Shown here one piece after another: positions 28,317-39,100 of a stretch of 64,000 nucleotides of DNA; position 1 is the first letter of the stretch; every line of letters begins with the position of its first letter. Where the stretch lies: positions 25,212-89,211 of the forward strand of contig JAEYYB010000178.1 in the NCBI GenBank assembly GCA_023430975.1, written 5' to 3'. Below the pieces are notes generated by a model. It was not told the origin of the DNA. It saw only the letters and a list, made by a program, of their open reading frames with translations, and ran no database searches. The DNA comes from Bacillota bacterium (GTDB lineage Bacteria > Bacillota > Clostridia > Acetivibrionales > DSM-2933). The position numbers and the translations under genes are program-made.

Positions 28317-29441
28317 ATGAATGAGAATATAAAAAAAATTAAAGGACGGTTACTTGGAAATAACATAACAGTTACAGTTGTATTATTTCTTCTGGCGATA
28401 GCACCATTATTTCTTTCAGACTTTCGAACCAACCTTCTTGGAAAGTTTATTGCCTTTGCTGTTTTAGCTCTTGGAATTGATCTTATATGGGGCTATGCAG
28501 GCATACTTAGTTTAGGCCATGGTGTGTTTTTTGGACTTGGTGCATATTGTATGGCAATGTATTTAAAGCTGGAAGCCAGTGGAGGAGAGCTGCCTGACTT
28601 TATGTCCTGGAGCGGGCAGGAGACGCTGCCTTTGTTCTGGAAGCCATTTGCTCATGCACCTTTGGCAATCATTTTATCTGTTATGGTTCCTGTAATACTG
28701 GCCTTGGTAATAGGATATCTTACATTTAAGAACAGGATCAAAGGTGTGTACTTCTCCATACTGACCCAGGCACTTTCTATCATATTTGTCGTTTTGTTTG
28801 TAGGTCAGCAGGCATTTACAGGAGGTACAAACGGTATCACCAATTTTAAAACCATTTTCGGGTTTTCACTTTCTGATTCATATACAAAAGTCGGCCTTTA
28901 TTATGTAGCATTAGCAGCCCTGGTGCTAACTTTTATATTCTGTAAATGGATTGTAAAAAGGCGTATTGGCAAAGTTCTGATTGCCATTAGGGATGGTGAA
29001 AACCGAGCGAGGTTTTCAGGATACAATCCTGCAACTTATAAAACTTTTGCGTATTGTATTTCTGCAGGTCTTGCAGGTTTGGCAGGAGCTCTGTTTGTTC
29101 CGCAAGTAGGCATTATATCTCCTGCTGAGATGGGTATTGTTCCATCTGTTGAAATGGTTATATGGGTTGCCATAGGTGGAAGGGGTACTTTGGTAGGTGC
29201 AATTATCGGGGCTATATTGGTAAATTCTCTTAAAAGTGCAGTTAGTGAAAGCTTTCCTGCTGCCTGGTCATATTTTATAGGTCTTATGTTTATCGCTGTA
29301 GTTATATTTATGCCTTATGGATTGATGGGAATATCAAAGCAAATAAAGAGAAGGATTGGAAAGATAAAAAATGCACGGAAGAACTCCCAGACTACTATAA
29401 ATATGCTTGAAGGGTTAGGATGTGATGAAAATGTCGGATAA
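28317..29441 (+). CDS. urtC: Urea ABC transporter permease UrtC
   Basis: A LivM-type permease of 374 residues: GIDLIWGYAGILSLGHGVFFGLGAYCMAMYL near the N-terminus, QQAFTGGTNGITNF in the middle and the coupling loop IAIRDGENRARFSGYNPATYKTFAY. It is longer than LivM, as UrtC proteins usually are. Its 3' end overlaps the start of urtD by about 17 bases, indicating coupled translation. Confidence 0.93.
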   Translation: MNENIKKIKGRLLGNNITVTVVLFLLAIAPLFLSDFRTNLLGKFIAFAVLALGIDLIWGYAGILSLGHGVFFGLGAYCMAMYLKLEASGGELPDFMSWSGQETLPLFWKPFAHAPLAIILSVMVPVILALVIGYLTFKNRIKGVYFSILTQALSIIFVVLFVGQQAFTGGTNGITNFKTIFGFSLSDSYTKVGLYYVALAALVLTFIFCKWIVKRRIGKVLIAIRDGENRARFSGYNPATYKTFAYCISAGLAGLAGALFVPQVGIISPAEMGIVPSVEMVIWVAIGGRGTLVGAIIGAILVNSLKSAVSESFPAAWSYFIGLMFIAVVIFMPYGLMGISKQIKRRIGKIKNARKNSQTTINMLEGLGCDENVG

Positions 29442-30180
29442 TATTTTAGAAATCAGGAATTTGACGGTCAGCTTTGATGGATTCAAAGCGGTGAACGGAC
29501 TTAATACTTCAGTAAAAAAAGGAGATATTCACTTTTTTATCGGACCTAATGGAGCTGGAAAAACTACTTTGCTTGATGCAATATGTGGACGGGTCAGACC
29601 TGCAGAAGGCAGCATAATATTTAAGTCTTTTAGTGAGGTCACAAGGATGTCTGAGCATGAGATTGTAGAAATGGGAATTGGCAGGAAATTTCAAGTTCCA
29701 TCCGTTTTTAATGGGATTACAATTTATGAAAACATGGAACTTGCAGCAGTAAAAAAGAGATCCCTCTATTCCTCCCTTTTTACAAAATTAAATAAGGAGC
29801 AAATAGAGCGAATAGATGATGTGCTTGAAACTATTGGATTATATGAGAAAAGATACCGCACGCCTGCTGCCCTTTCCCATGGTGAAAAGCAATGGCTTGA
29901 AATAGGAATGCTTTTAGCACAGCAACCTGAGATAATGCTTTTGGATGAACCTGTTGCAGGTATGGGTAGAAAGGAAACTGAAAGAACAGGAAATCTTCTA
30001 AGAGAAATCTCAGAAAAATGCTCAATAATTGTTGTTGAGCATGATATGGAGTTTGTTAGAGAAAGTGCAGATAGGGTAACTGTGCTGCATGAAGGCATGT
30101 TGCTGGATGAGGGTAATATGCAGGATGTCCAGAAAAATCCCAAGGTCATTGAAGTATATTTAGGGAGAGGGGGAGAATAA
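29425..30180 (+). CDS. urtD: Urea ABC transporter ATPase UrtD
   Basis: This LivG-type ATPase has Walker A GPNGAGKTTLLDA, a Q-loop near GRKFQVPSVFN, the signature region ALSHGEKQWLEIG and Walker B LLLDEPVAGM. SHGEKQWLEIG in place of the common LSGGQ is typical for UrtD. The start is uncertain between ATG 29425 and ATG 29431, both inside the urtC end; AGGA at 29417 fits either. It powers urea import together with UrtE. Confidence 0.93.
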   Translation: MKMSDNILEIRNLTVSFDGFKAVNGLNTSVKKGDIHFFIGPNGAGKTTLLDAICGRVRPAEGSIIFKSFSEVTRMSEHEIVEMGIGRKFQVPSVFNGITIYENMELAAVKKRSLYSSLFTKLNKEQIERIDDVLETIGLYEKRYRTPAALSHGEKQWLEIGMLLAQQPEIMLLDEPVAGMGRKETERTGNLLREISEKCSIIVVEHDMEFVRESADRVTVLHEGMLLDEGNMQDVQKNPKVIEVYLGRGGE

Positions 30181-30181
30181 C

Positions 30182-30877
30182 ATGCTTAAGGTAGATAGTC
30201 TTTGTGCTTACTACGGAGAAAGTATCATTTTGAAGGATGTGAGCCTCAGAGTTGAGCCTGGTAAGGTAGCATGTCTTTTGGGGAGAAACGGAGTAGGAAA
30301 GTCTACTTTTCTAAAAAGTGTCATGGGGCTTGTAAAAACACCAAAAGGCAGCGTGTTGTTGGATAATGATGACATAACCAGATTACCAACATACAATAGG
30401 GCAAGAAAGGGTATTGGCTATGTTCCTCAAGGAAGAGATATTTTTCCTCAATTAACGGTATATGAGAATCTTATATTAGGTTTGGAAAGAAACGGGTATA
30501 AAAAAGGAGTTCTAACAGAGGAAGCATTTGAGTTGTTTCCGGTTTTAAAGACGATGATGAAAAGAAAGGGAGGAGATTTGAGCGGAGGACAGCAGCAGCA
30601 GTTGGCTATTGCCCGTGCTCTGGTGTCTGAGCCAAAGATCCTTCTTTTAGATGAGCCTACTGAAGGAATTCAGCCTTCCATAATTCAGGATATAGGAAGG
30701 GTTATAAAAAAACTAAAAGAACGTGGAAATGTTACTATGCTTATTGTGGAGCAATATCTTGAATTTGTTATGGATGTAGCGGATTATTTTTATGTTATGG
30801 ATAAAGGCAGTATAGTTTTGGATGGAAAAACAGAGGGAATAGATCCCCAAAAAATACAAGAAAAGATTGCAATTTAA
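30182..30877 (+). CDS. urtE: Urea ABC transporter ATPase UrtE
   Basis: This 231-residue LivF-type ATPase has Walker A GRNGVGKSTFLKS, signature DLSGGQQQQLAIA, Walker B LLLDEPTEGIQPSI and switch His region IVEQYLEF. TEGIQPSI after Walker B is characteristic of UrtE. It starts two bases after urtD and is followed after 57 bases by ureA, linking uptake and hydrolysis in one transcription unit. Confidence 0.93.
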   Translation: MLKVDSLCAYYGESIILKDVSLRVEPGKVACLLGRNGVGKSTFLKSVMGLVKTPKGSVLLDNDDITRLPTYNRARKGIGYVPQGRDIFPQLTVYENLILGLERNGYKKGVLTEEAFELFPVLKTMMKRKGGDLSGGQQQQLAIARALVSEPKILLLDEPTEGIQPSIIQDIGRVIKKLKERGNVTMLIVEQYLEFVMDVADYFYVMDKGSIVLDGKTEGIDPQKIQEKIAI

Positions 30878-30934
30878 TAGTCAATTCTATTAATCATTGA
30901 GTAATGCAATTATTATTTAGGAGGTTGATGAAGG

Positions 30935-31237
30935 ATGCATTTGACACCTAGGGAAACGGAAAAGCTCATGCTCCATTTTGCAGGCGATCTGGCCAGAAAA
31001 CGCAAAGACAGAGGCCTTAAACTGAATTATCCTGAGGCTGTAGCACTTATCAGTTCTGAACTTATGGAAGCAGCCAGAGATGGAAAGGCGGTTACAGAGT
31101 TGATGCAGTATGGAGCAAAGATACTTTCAAAGGATGATGTGATGGATGGTGTTGATGCCATGATACATGAGATTCAAATAGAAGCCACATTTCCCGATGG
31201 CACAAAGCTTGTCACCGTTCACAATCCCATACGATGA
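30935..31237 (+). CDS. ureA: Urease gamma subunit UreA
   Basis: A 100-residue gamma subunit starting MHLTPRETEKLMLHFAGDLARKRK-like and ending in the usual TKLVTVHNPIR. Strong AGGAGG lies upstream. Length and sequence are normal for a three-subunit (alpha, beta, gamma) bacterial urease. It forms the structural part of the (UreABC)3 trimer in the cytoplasm. It ends just before the ureB start. Confidence 0.96.
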   Translation: MHLTPRETEKLMLHFAGDLARKRKDRGLKLNYPEAVALISSELMEAARDGKAVTELMQYGAKILSKDDVMDGVDAMIHEIQIEATFPDGTKLVTVHNPIR

Positions 31238-31251
31238 AGGAGGGCTTAGAA

Positions 31252-31623
31252 ATGATTCCGGGTGAATATTTTATTCAAAATGAGTTTATTACTTTAAATG
31301 ATGGAAGAAAGACCTTGTCTATCAAGGTCTCAAATACTGGAGATAGACCTGTTCAAGTTGGCTCACATTATCATTTCTTTGAAATTAACTCATGGCTCCA
31401 GTTTGACAGAAAAAGTGCCTTTGGTATGAGGCTTGATATTCCTTCCGGCACAGCAGTCAGATTTGAACCGGGAGAGGAAAAGGAAGTTCAACTGGTTGAG
31501 ATTGGCGGAACGAGGGAAGTCCATGGGCTTAATGATTTGACTGATGGATTGATTGATCAGGGAAAATCATTGAAAGATGTATTGAAAAAAGCAAAGGATC
31601 TTGGCTTTAAGGGGGTGGAATAA
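31252..31623 (+). CDS. ureB: Urease beta subunit UreB
   Basis: The start at ATG 31252 (MIPGEYF) is chosen because it matches the family N-terminus and lies 14 bases after the ureA stop with GGAGGG upstream; the frame is open further up. The 123-residue protein carries VGSHYHFFEINSWLQFDR-type and FGMRLDIPSGTAVRFEPGEEKEVQLVEIGG-type family blocks. It packs against UreC and is needed for stability of the active enzyme. Confidence 0.95.
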   Translation: MIPGEYFIQNEFITLNDGRKTLSIKVSNTGDRPVQVGSHYHFFEINSWLQFDRKSAFGMRLDIPSGTAVRFEPGEEKEVQLVEIGGTREVHGLNDLTDGLIDQGKSLKDVLKKAKDLGFKGVE

Positions 31624-31624
31624 A

Positions 31625-33343
31625 GTGAGTATAAAAATAACAGGTAAGGATTATGCAGGTATGTATGGACCTACCAAGGGTGATAGGGTAAGGCTTGCTG
31701 ATACTGATATCATAATAGAGATTGAAGAGGACTACACTGTTTATGGTGACGAATGTAAATTCGGAGGAGGCAAATCCATAAGGGATGGAATGGGCCAATC
31801 GCCCTCTGCTGCGAGGGATGAGAAGGTTTTGGATTTGGTTATTACCAATGCAATAGTTATTGACTCATGGGGAATTGTTAAAGGAGACATCGGAATCAGG
31901 GATGGTAAAATAGTAGGTATCGGGAAATCAGGAAACTCTGGTGTTATGAATGGTGTTTCACAGGATTTGGTAATTGGTGCCTCCACTGAAGTTATCGCTG
32001 GTGAGGGGCTTATTGTTACACCAGGAGGTATTGACACACATATACATTTTATATGTCCACAACAGATTGAAACTGCATTGTACAGCGGTATAACCACTAT
32101 GATAGGCGGAGGAACAGGACCTGCAGATGGAACCAATGCCACCACCTGCACACCGGGAAGATTTAACATCCAGAAGATGCTGGAAGCTGCAGAGGATTTT
32201 CCAATGAACCTGGGGTTTCTGGGAAAAGGAAATGCTTCCTTTGATAAGCCTTTGGCAGAACAGATAGAAGCCGGAGCAATGGGCTTAAAGCTCCATGAGG
32301 ACTGGGGGACAACTCCAAAAGCGATAGATACCTGTTTAAAGGTGGCGGATCTTTTTGATGTTCAGGTGGCAATTCATACCGACACATTAAATGAGGCGGG
32401 CTTTGTTGAAGACACAATAAAGGCTATTGCAGGAAGGACGATTCATACCTACCATACTGAGGGAGCTGGAGGCGGCCATGCACCTGACATAATTAAGATT
32501 GCAGCACTTACCAATGTGCTACCATCATCTACCAATCCTACGATGCCTTATACGATAAACACCTTGGATGAACACCTTGATATGCTGATGGTATGCCACC
32601 ACTTGGATAGTAAGGTAAAAGAGGATGTTGCATTTGCTGACTCAAGAATTAGACCGGAAACTATAGCGGCTGAGGATATTCTCCATGATATGGGAGTTTT
32701 CAGTATGATGAGTTCTGATTCCCAGGCTATGGGACGTGTAGGAGAGGTTATTATAAGGACGTGGCAGACTGCCCATAAAATGAAGCTTCAAAGAGGTGCT
32801 TTAAGAGGTGAGAAGATGGGTAATGACAACTTAAGAGCAAAAAGATATATTGCAAAGTATACCATAAATCCTGCTATAACTCATGGAATATCAAAGTATG
32901 TGGGCTCATTGGAAAAGGGGAAATTAGCGGATATGGTTCTATGGAAGCCTGCGATGTTTGGTGTGAAGCCGGAAATGATCATAAAGGGAGGATTTATTGC
33001 GTCAAGTAGAATGGGTGATGCCAATGCTTCTATTCCTACACCTCAGCCTGTGATATATAAAAATATGTTCGGTGCATTCGGCAAGGCAAAATATGGCACA
33101 TGCATGACATTTGTTTCGAGGGCTTCAATGGAAAACGGTGCCATAGAAAGATTGAGTCTTCAAAAGACAGTTTTGCCTGTAACAGACTGTAGAAATATAA
33201 CTAAAAAGGATATGATACATAATAATGCGACACCTGATATTTACGTGGACCCTGAAACCTATGATGTGACGGTTGATGGCGAGCTTATTACATGTGAGCC
33301 CCTTGAGGTTTTGCCATTGGCCCAGCGATATTTTATGTTCTAG
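31625..33343 (+). CDS. ureC: Urease alpha (catalytic) subunit UreC
   Basis: GTG at 31625, one base after the ureB stop, has GGGGGTGG upstream and gives the normal N-terminus. All catalytic features of the dinickel site are present: HIH in GGIDTHIHFI, the Lys to be carbamylated in GLKLHEDWG, His in AIHTDTLNE, His residues in HTYHTEGAGGGHAPD, the flap MVCHHLD with its Cys and His, and Asp in MSSDSQAMGR. It hydrolyses urea to ammonia and carbamate. The 573-residue length is standard. With the urt genes it provides ammonia from external urea. Confidence 0.97.
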   Translation: MSIKITGKDYAGMYGPTKGDRVRLADTDIIIEIEEDYTVYGDECKFGGGKSIRDGMGQSPSAARDEKVLDLVITNAIVIDSWGIVKGDIGIRDGKIVGIGKSGNSGVMNGVSQDLVIGASTEVIAGEGLIVTPGGIDTHIHFICPQQIETALYSGITTMIGGGTGPADGTNATTCTPGRFNIQKMLEAAEDFPMNLGFLGKGNASFDKPLAEQIEAGAMGLKLHEDWGTTPKAIDTCLKVADLFDVQVAIHTDTLNEAGFVEDTIKAIAGRTIHTYHTEGAGGGHAPDIIKIAALTNVLPSSTNPTMPYTINTLDEHLDMLMVCHHLDSKVKEDVAFADSRIRPETIAAEDILHDMGVFSMMSSDSQAMGRVGEVIIRTWQTAHKMKLQRGALRGEKMGNDNLRAKRYIAKYTINPAITHGISKYVGSLEKGKLADMVLWKPAMFGVKPEMIIKGGFIASSRMGDANASIPTPQPVIYKNMFGAFGKAKYGTCMTFVSRASMENGAIERLSLQKTVLPVTDCRNITKKDMIHNNATPDIYVDPETYDVTVDGELITCEPLEVLPLAQRYFMF

Positions 33344-33445
33344 GTCTTGAAGTGCAAAAATGTTGGTTCTGTATAATTGGTTATTTCGTAGTACCGTTAA
33401 TATTTTAGTGGATTAAAAATATATTCATAAAACAGGAGAAATAAA

Positions 33446-33907
33446 ATGATTATTGATAAGGTTCTTTATAATTTAGAAGACATGGACAGCAAAGAATTGG
33501 ATGCTGATTTTATAGATGTAGAATGGTTTGAGGTTGAGAAGAAAGTGCTTCACAAGATTAGTTCAAATGGAATGGAAGTAGGAATAAGAAACAGCTGTGG
33601 AGAGGCTTTAAAGGAAGGTGATGTATTATGGCAGTTTGGCGATAGGGTGTTGGTTGTAAGAATTCCTTATTGTAATTGCATAGTAATGAGGCCTCAAAAT
33701 ATGTATGAAATGGGCAAAACATGCTATGAAATGGGGAACAGGCATGCACCTCTTTTTATAGAAGGAGATGAACTGCTGACTCCATATGATGAGCCGTTGA
33801 TGAATGCACTTATAAAATGCGGACTTTCTCCTTATAAAAAAAGCTGTAAACTAATAACGCCTTTGGGGGGACGTGCTCATGGACACTCGCATTCACATTC
33901 CCACTGA
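33446..33907 (+). CDS. ureE: Urease nickel metallochaperone UreE
   Basis: This 153-residue protein has the UreE N-terminal peptide-binding region and a metal-binding C-terminal half, ending in a short His-rich tail (HGHSHSHSH), the nickel-binding tail of the family. It delivers nickel to UreG for assembly of the UreC site. A gap of 102 bp after ureC shows no clear terminator. Its 3' end overlaps ureF by 29 bases. Confidence 0.92.
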   Translation: MIIDKVLYNLEDMDSKELDADFIDVEWFEVEKKVLHKISSNGMEVGIRNSCGEALKEGDVLWQFGDRVLVVRIPYCNCIVMRPQNMYEMGKTCYEMGNRHAPLFIEGDELLTPYDEPLMNALIKCGLSPYKKSCKLITPLGGRAHGHSHSHSH

Positions 33908-34601
33908 GTATAAAAGAATACCTTTTTTTCATTTGTTACAGATTAGCGATCCATTATTTCCAATAGGAGGGTTTACTCAATCCTACGGTCTTGAAACCTA
34001 TGTACAAAAGGGTATTATTTATGATTCGGTGTCTTCGAAAAGCTATCTTGAGAGCTATCTTTTAAACAGTTTTTTGTATAATGATCTACTAACGGTTAAG
34101 CTGGCATGGGAGTATACCGAAAATGGAGCAATGGAAAAGGTTATAGAGCTTGATGAACTTTTTTCTGCATCTAAAGCACCAAGGGAGCTACGGACAGCCA
34201 GTATGAAGCTTGGTAAAAGATTTCTTAAGATACTGGAAATTGCATTAGGTGAAAATAAGGCCTTTGACATGATGCTTGAAAGAGTTAATAGAGGAGATAT
34301 TGAAGGATGCTATCCTGTAATGTATGGATTTGTTACAAAGCTTCTTTCAATTGGGAAAGTTGAAGCACTTTCAGCAATATCATATGCTACAGCCTCCGCA
34401 ATAATAAATAACTGTGCAAAACTGGTTCCCATAAGCCAGAATGATGGACAAAAGATATTGTTCGGTGCACATGGTATCTTTCAAAAGCTTGTGGAGAAGG
34501 TGGAGGGGCTTTCGGAAGAATATTTGGGAAGCTGTTGTTTTGGTTTTGACTTAAGGTCAATGCAGCATGAGAGGCTTTACACCAGGTTATATATATCTTA
34601 A
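33879..34601 (+). CDS. ureF: Urease accessory protein UreF
   Basis: ATG at 33879 lies within the ureE coding end. The family motif LLQISDPLFPIGGFTQSYGLETYV is near the N-terminus, and the all-helical remainder is of normal size (about 240 residues). UreF bridges UreD and UreG in the urease activation complex. It is followed by a 70-bp gap before ureG. Confidence 0.93.
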   Translation: MDTRIHIPTEYKRIPFFHLLQISDPLFPIGGFTQSYGLETYVQKGIIYDSVSSKSYLESYLLNSFLYNDLLTVKLAWEYTENGAMEKVIELDELFSASKAPRELRTASMKLGKRFLKILEIALGENKAFDMMLERVNRGDIEGCYPVMYGFVTKLLSIGKVEALSAISYATASAIINNCAKLVPISQNDGQKILFGAHGIFQKLVEKVEGLSEEYLGSCCFGFDLRSMQHERLYTRLYIS

Positions 34602-34671
34602 GTTGAATGCACATGTGACTGGAGAATTATAGTAAATACGATAAGATAATCTTGTTCTAACGGAGGTTAAT

Positions 34672-35280
34672 ATGAATCATATAAAAATTGGGGTAGGTGG
34701 ACCTGTTGGGTCAGGCAAAACTGCCATTATAGAGAGGGTGACAAGAGAGATGGCATCTTCTTATAGCATAGGTGTAGTAACCAATGATATATACACAAGG
34801 GAAGATGCGGAGTTTTTAATAAAAAACAGTATACTGCCAAAGGAAAGAATCATTGGGGTTGAGACTGGTGGATGCCCGCATACAGCAATTCGAGAGGATG
34901 CTTCCATGAATCTTGAGGCAGTAGAGGATCTTGTAAAAGAGTTTCCTGATATTCAAATTGTTTTTATTGAAAGCGGAGGGGATAATCTTTCAGCAACATT
35001 TAGTCCAGAATTGGCAGATGCAACAATTTATGTTATAGATGTAGCTGAAGGAGATAAGATTCCACGTAAAGGCGGTCCTGGAATAACTCGGTCGGATTTG
35101 CTGGTGATAAATAAGATTGATCTTGCACCTTATGTGGGAGCAAGCTTGGAGGTAATGGAGAGGGATTCTAAGAAAATGAGGGGCAACAAGCCGTTCATAT
35201 TCACCAATCTCAATACCAATGAAGGTCTTGATAAGGTTATAGCTTGGATTAAAAAAAGTGTCCTTTTAGAAGGTGTTTAA
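34672..35280 (+). CDS. ureG: Urease accessory GTPase UreG
   Basis: This 202-residue SIMIBI GTPase has P-loop GGPVGSGKTAII, the nickel-binding CPH motif in ETGGCPHTAIRED, ESGGDNL and guanine-specificity NKIDLAPYVGA. It hydrolyses GTP to drive nickel insertion in UreC. CGGAGG lies upstream of the ATG. It ends two bases before ureD. Confidence 0.95.
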   Translation: MNHIKIGVGGPVGSGKTAIIERVTREMASSYSIGVVTNDIYTREDAEFLIKNSILPKERIIGVETGGCPHTAIREDASMNLEAVEDLVKEFPDIQIVFIESGGDNLSATFSPELADATIYVIDVAEGDKIPRKGGPGITRSDLLVINKIDLAPYVGASLEVMERDSKKMRGNKPFIFTNLNTNEGLDKVIAWIKKSVLLEGV

Positions 35281-35282
35281 GT

Positions 35283-36092
35283 ATGAAGAATCAATTCGGG
35301 AAGGAGAGCCGCTTATTCATAAAATCCAAAGCTTTAAATGGAAAAACATATTTGGAGGACTCGTATTTCACAGCACCATTTAAAATTACCAAACCATTCT
35401 ATGAAAACAATTATGGGATGATGAGTATTATGGTTATGGCTGCATCGGCTGGAGTAATGGAAGGTGATGCCTACAAGATTGATATGGAACTGGGGGTGGA
35501 ATCCAAAGTCAGGTTGGAAAGCCAATCGTATCAAAAAATTCACCGAATGAAAGACGGGTATGCATATCAACACAACCGTTTTAACCTTGAAAAGGGATCA
35601 TTTTTGGATTATTCACCCAGACCAACGATACCATTTAAGGACTCATGCTTTTGCTCAACCACTGAATGTAGAATGGCTGGAGGTTCAGCATTTCTTTATT
35701 CAGAAATACTGGCAGGGGGTAGAGTAAAAAGCGGAGAAATATTTAAATTCAGGGAATACCGTAGCGGTATCCGTATTTATTATGGGAATGAGCTCATATT
35801 TGTGGAAAATCAGTTTCTTTGTCCAATGGAACAAAATCTTGGAGGGATAGGTTTTTTTGAAGGATATACGCATTTGGGCTCCTTGGGATTTTTCCATGAT
35901 AAGGTGGATGATGATCTTATAGACGATATTTATGTAGAACTTGAAGCCATTGAGGATTTACAGTTTGGCATCAGTAAAACAAAGAAATACGGATTAGTTG
36001 TCAGGATACTTGAAAATAGTAGTGATAAACTGGAGAATATACTAGGATGTGTCAAGAGCATCATATTAAGAAATGGCCGTTACTCAATGTAG
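35283..36092 (+). CDS. ureD: Urease accessory protein UreD (UreH)
   Basis: This 269-residue protein has the UreD pattern: FTAPFKITKPFY near the N-terminus, SAGVMEGDAY, and a middle block with LESQSYQKIHRM and DYSPRPTIPFKDS. It is the scaffold that first binds apo-urease. It is last in the cluster (order ABC-E-F-G-D), and its stop lies inside the terminator hairpin. Confidence 0.92.
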   Translation: MKNQFGKESRLFIKSKALNGKTYLEDSYFTAPFKITKPFYENNYGMMSIMVMAASAGVMEGDAYKIDMELGVESKVRLESQSYQKIHRMKDGYAYQHNRFNLEKGSFLDYSPRPTIPFKDSCFCSTTECRMAGGSAFLYSEILAGGRVKSGEIFKFREYRSGIRIYYGNELIFVENQFLCPMEQNLGGIGFFEGYTHLGSLGFFHDKVDDDLIDDIYVELEAIEDLQFGISKTKKYGLVVRILENSSDKLENILGCVKSIILRNGRYSM

Positions 36093-36106
36093 CAGCCATT
36101 TCTTTG
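36069..36106 (+). terminator. Terminator overlapping the ureD stop
   Basis: AGAAATGGC (36069-36077) pairs perfectly with GCCATTTCT (36095-36103), followed by TTG. The T-tract is short, so efficiency may be moderate. Confidence 0.6.
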
Positions 36107-36120
36107 TATAGTTTATATAC

Positions 36121-39100
36121 CTATTTTTTCTTTAATGAATTACTTACTATAGCTGCCGCTTCAGCCCTGGAAACATTTTTTTCAGGCCTGAAAGTCATAT
36201 CCTCGTAACCTTTTACGATTTGAAGTTCTAAAGCCTTTGTTACATAATCCCTGGCCCAATCCTGGATGGCTGAGGAATCTTTTAGATTGAGCTTATTGTT
36301 GGAACTTCCAAATTTGAACGCACGCATAATCATAACCACAATTTCCTGTCGTGAGCAAGGTTTATTTGATTTAAAGGTGTTGTCCCCATATCCGGAAATT
36401 ATGCCTGATTCTGCAGCTGTCTTTATATATGTTTTTGCCCATGCAGGAATATCCTTGTCGTCGGTGAATTTTGTATCTCCCGGTAAGAGCTTTAACCCAA
36501 GGGCTTTTACTATGATTACAGCCAGCTCTGCACGTGTTATATTGTTATCAGGTCTGAAAGTACCGTTCTCGTAACCGCTGATAACGTTTTTACCGACCAA
36601 TTCTGTGATTTGATCTTTCGCCCAATGGCTTTGTATGTCTTTAAATATAATAGCAGCAGGTTTGCTTTTTGTTGGCTCAGTTTTCAAAGCAGGAGTTGGA
36701 GAAGGTGTAACTGTTATTTCAGCAGTTGGTGCAGTAGTAGGTGTTATTGTCGGCACTGCAGTTGGAGTCGCTGTAGTGCTACTTGATGCAGCGGAGGAAA
36801 GCGACGAATTTTGTACATATTGATAAGTGTTTGTATGTGTGGTGGATGTAGGAGTGGATGTAGTTGTAGAAGTAGGTGTAGATGTAGAAGTAGATATAGG
36901 TGTAGATGTTGGTGTAGATGTTGGTGTAGATGTTGGAGTGGATGTAGGAGTAGATGTAGGAGTAGATATAGGTGTAAAAGTAGGTGTGGATGTAGGAGTA
37001 GATATAAGTGTAAATGTGGGGGTTGCAGTTGGGAATCTTAATTCGGAATATGGGATTGATACTGCTGCAGATAGTGTTGGAATAGGTGTATGTGTAGGAG
37101 TTGGTGTATATTTAATTTCTCCAGTGTATCCTCCACCGGAACTACCTGATCCGCTTGGGTATGACGGAGATGGCGTAGGTGTGGCTGTAGCTGTAGCCGT
37201 GAATGTAGGTGTTGGATAATCAGTTGAATGCGGAAACGGAGTAATTGTATATGTTGGAGTTATAGATTCTGTAGGTGCAGGTGTTGTTGTATATGTAGGT
37301 ATAGCCGAGTCTGTTGTAAGTATAGGAGTAGCTGTAGAAGTAGATGTAGATGTAGGAGTAGATACAGGAGTAGATGTAGATGTAGGTGTTGGAGTCTGAA
37401 TCGTAGGCGTTGGTGTACTTGTGCTCGAAGGTGATGGTATGGTGAGTTTTGTAGGTAGCGGTGTTGCAGTTGATTCAGGTGTTTCAAGCTTTGTTAAAAC
37501 TTTTATTGCACCAAAAAGATTGTTTTTCATTGTTTGTATGATACCATTATCATTGAAGCAGCTTGCATTATCTATATCTTCTGTCAACCCACCAATATAA
37601 TTGCCTTTTTTATCTATAAAACAGAATTTTCCATTGTTCTTTACGAGAGCTATTCCATTTGCAAAGGTAGTAAATCCGTCATATGAAGGTTTAATGACTA
37701 CATTCCCATTTTTATCAATACATCCCCACTTATTATCCTTTTCTACCCATGCCAAACCTTCCTGGAAAATATGCATGTTATCCCAAACTGGATTGATTAC
37801 ATATTTGCCGGTTTTATCAATAGCACCCCATTTGTTGTTTTGAGAGACTACAGCGAGACCTTCAAAGAATGCTTGTTTGTTGTTCTTAAGAAAGATATTG
37901 TCAAACTGTGGTGTAACTACGTATTCTCCCGACTTGTCAATAAACCCGAATTTTATATTTCCATTTTCATCTTTGCTGCCTGCAAGAGCCAGACCTTGAT
38001 CAAAACTATATAAGTATCCGGGTTCGGTATTTTGGGGATAAACAATATTCCAGTTGATATCAATAAAACCGTTACGTAAAGTTCCAGATAAAGCATTATA
38101 AAATGCTCCACAAGATACATCTTCAGAAAACGGCAATAACCACATAACAAATGTGTAATCACTTCCAAAAGCGAAAGTGCCATTTAGGTCAAATATATCA
38201 GTACAATTAAGCGATAGAGAGTTGAATCCGATTAAACCTTGTGAGCATAATGTTGAAGAAGAGTAATCTACGTTATACCTTGTATATTCATTAACAAGAT
38301 TTACGGAATCAAGTATCACATTTCCTGTCTTGTCAATAAATTTTATTGTACCATTTTTTACAGAGGCTACTCCTTCGTTAAAATCACCCGCTTCCAGGTA
38401 CTTTGGGCTGATAACTAATTGTCCTGTAGTGTCTATGTAGCCCCAACGCTTACCCAATTGTTCATCACCTGTATCCATTAAAACAGAAGCTAAGCCTTCC
38501 GAAAATGGATGTGCTTGTTCCCATTTTGGAGTAGATATAACTTCGTACTTTACACCTTCAAATGACTCAGCAGGAAATCCGTTCCATGGGTTTGTAAAAC
38601 CTTTGCTGCCTTCAGCGTAATAAAATTTAAAATCGTTGTTAATGAGCAAATAGAAGGATACAGGGTAATATGCGTTAGGTGCGTCACCATAAAAATACAT
38701 TGAGTTTAAATTAGAGCAGCCCGAAAATGCTGTTGATTCCAAACTTGTTACACTGCTTGGAACATTAACTCTTATTATGTTTTTAACAAAGTTAAAAGCA
38801 TTTGAAGTTATTTTTTCAACACCTAAAGGAATTGAATAAACTTTATCGGTTTTACATGGTGGATAGCTGATAAGTTTCAATTTGGCTTTATCAAATAGTA
38901 CACCATCCTCACTTGAATAAACGGTATTTTTTTCATGGACATTAATACTTTGTAAATTGGTGCAGGATGACAAATTACTAGGCATTTCATAAACGCTTTC
39001 TGGAATAGTGACAGTTCTCAGATTGTTTGAGTCCAGAGAACTTAGGATGTTTACAGTTGAAGGAATAATATAATCAGAATTATTTTTATTCTGAGGATAT

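Noticed and set aside
36827..37219. Plus-strand ORF of repeated Val-Asp-Val-Gly
   Set aside because: It is the antisense of the Thr/Pro linker codons of the surface protein; it has no ribosome site, and the repeat composition explains the open frame.
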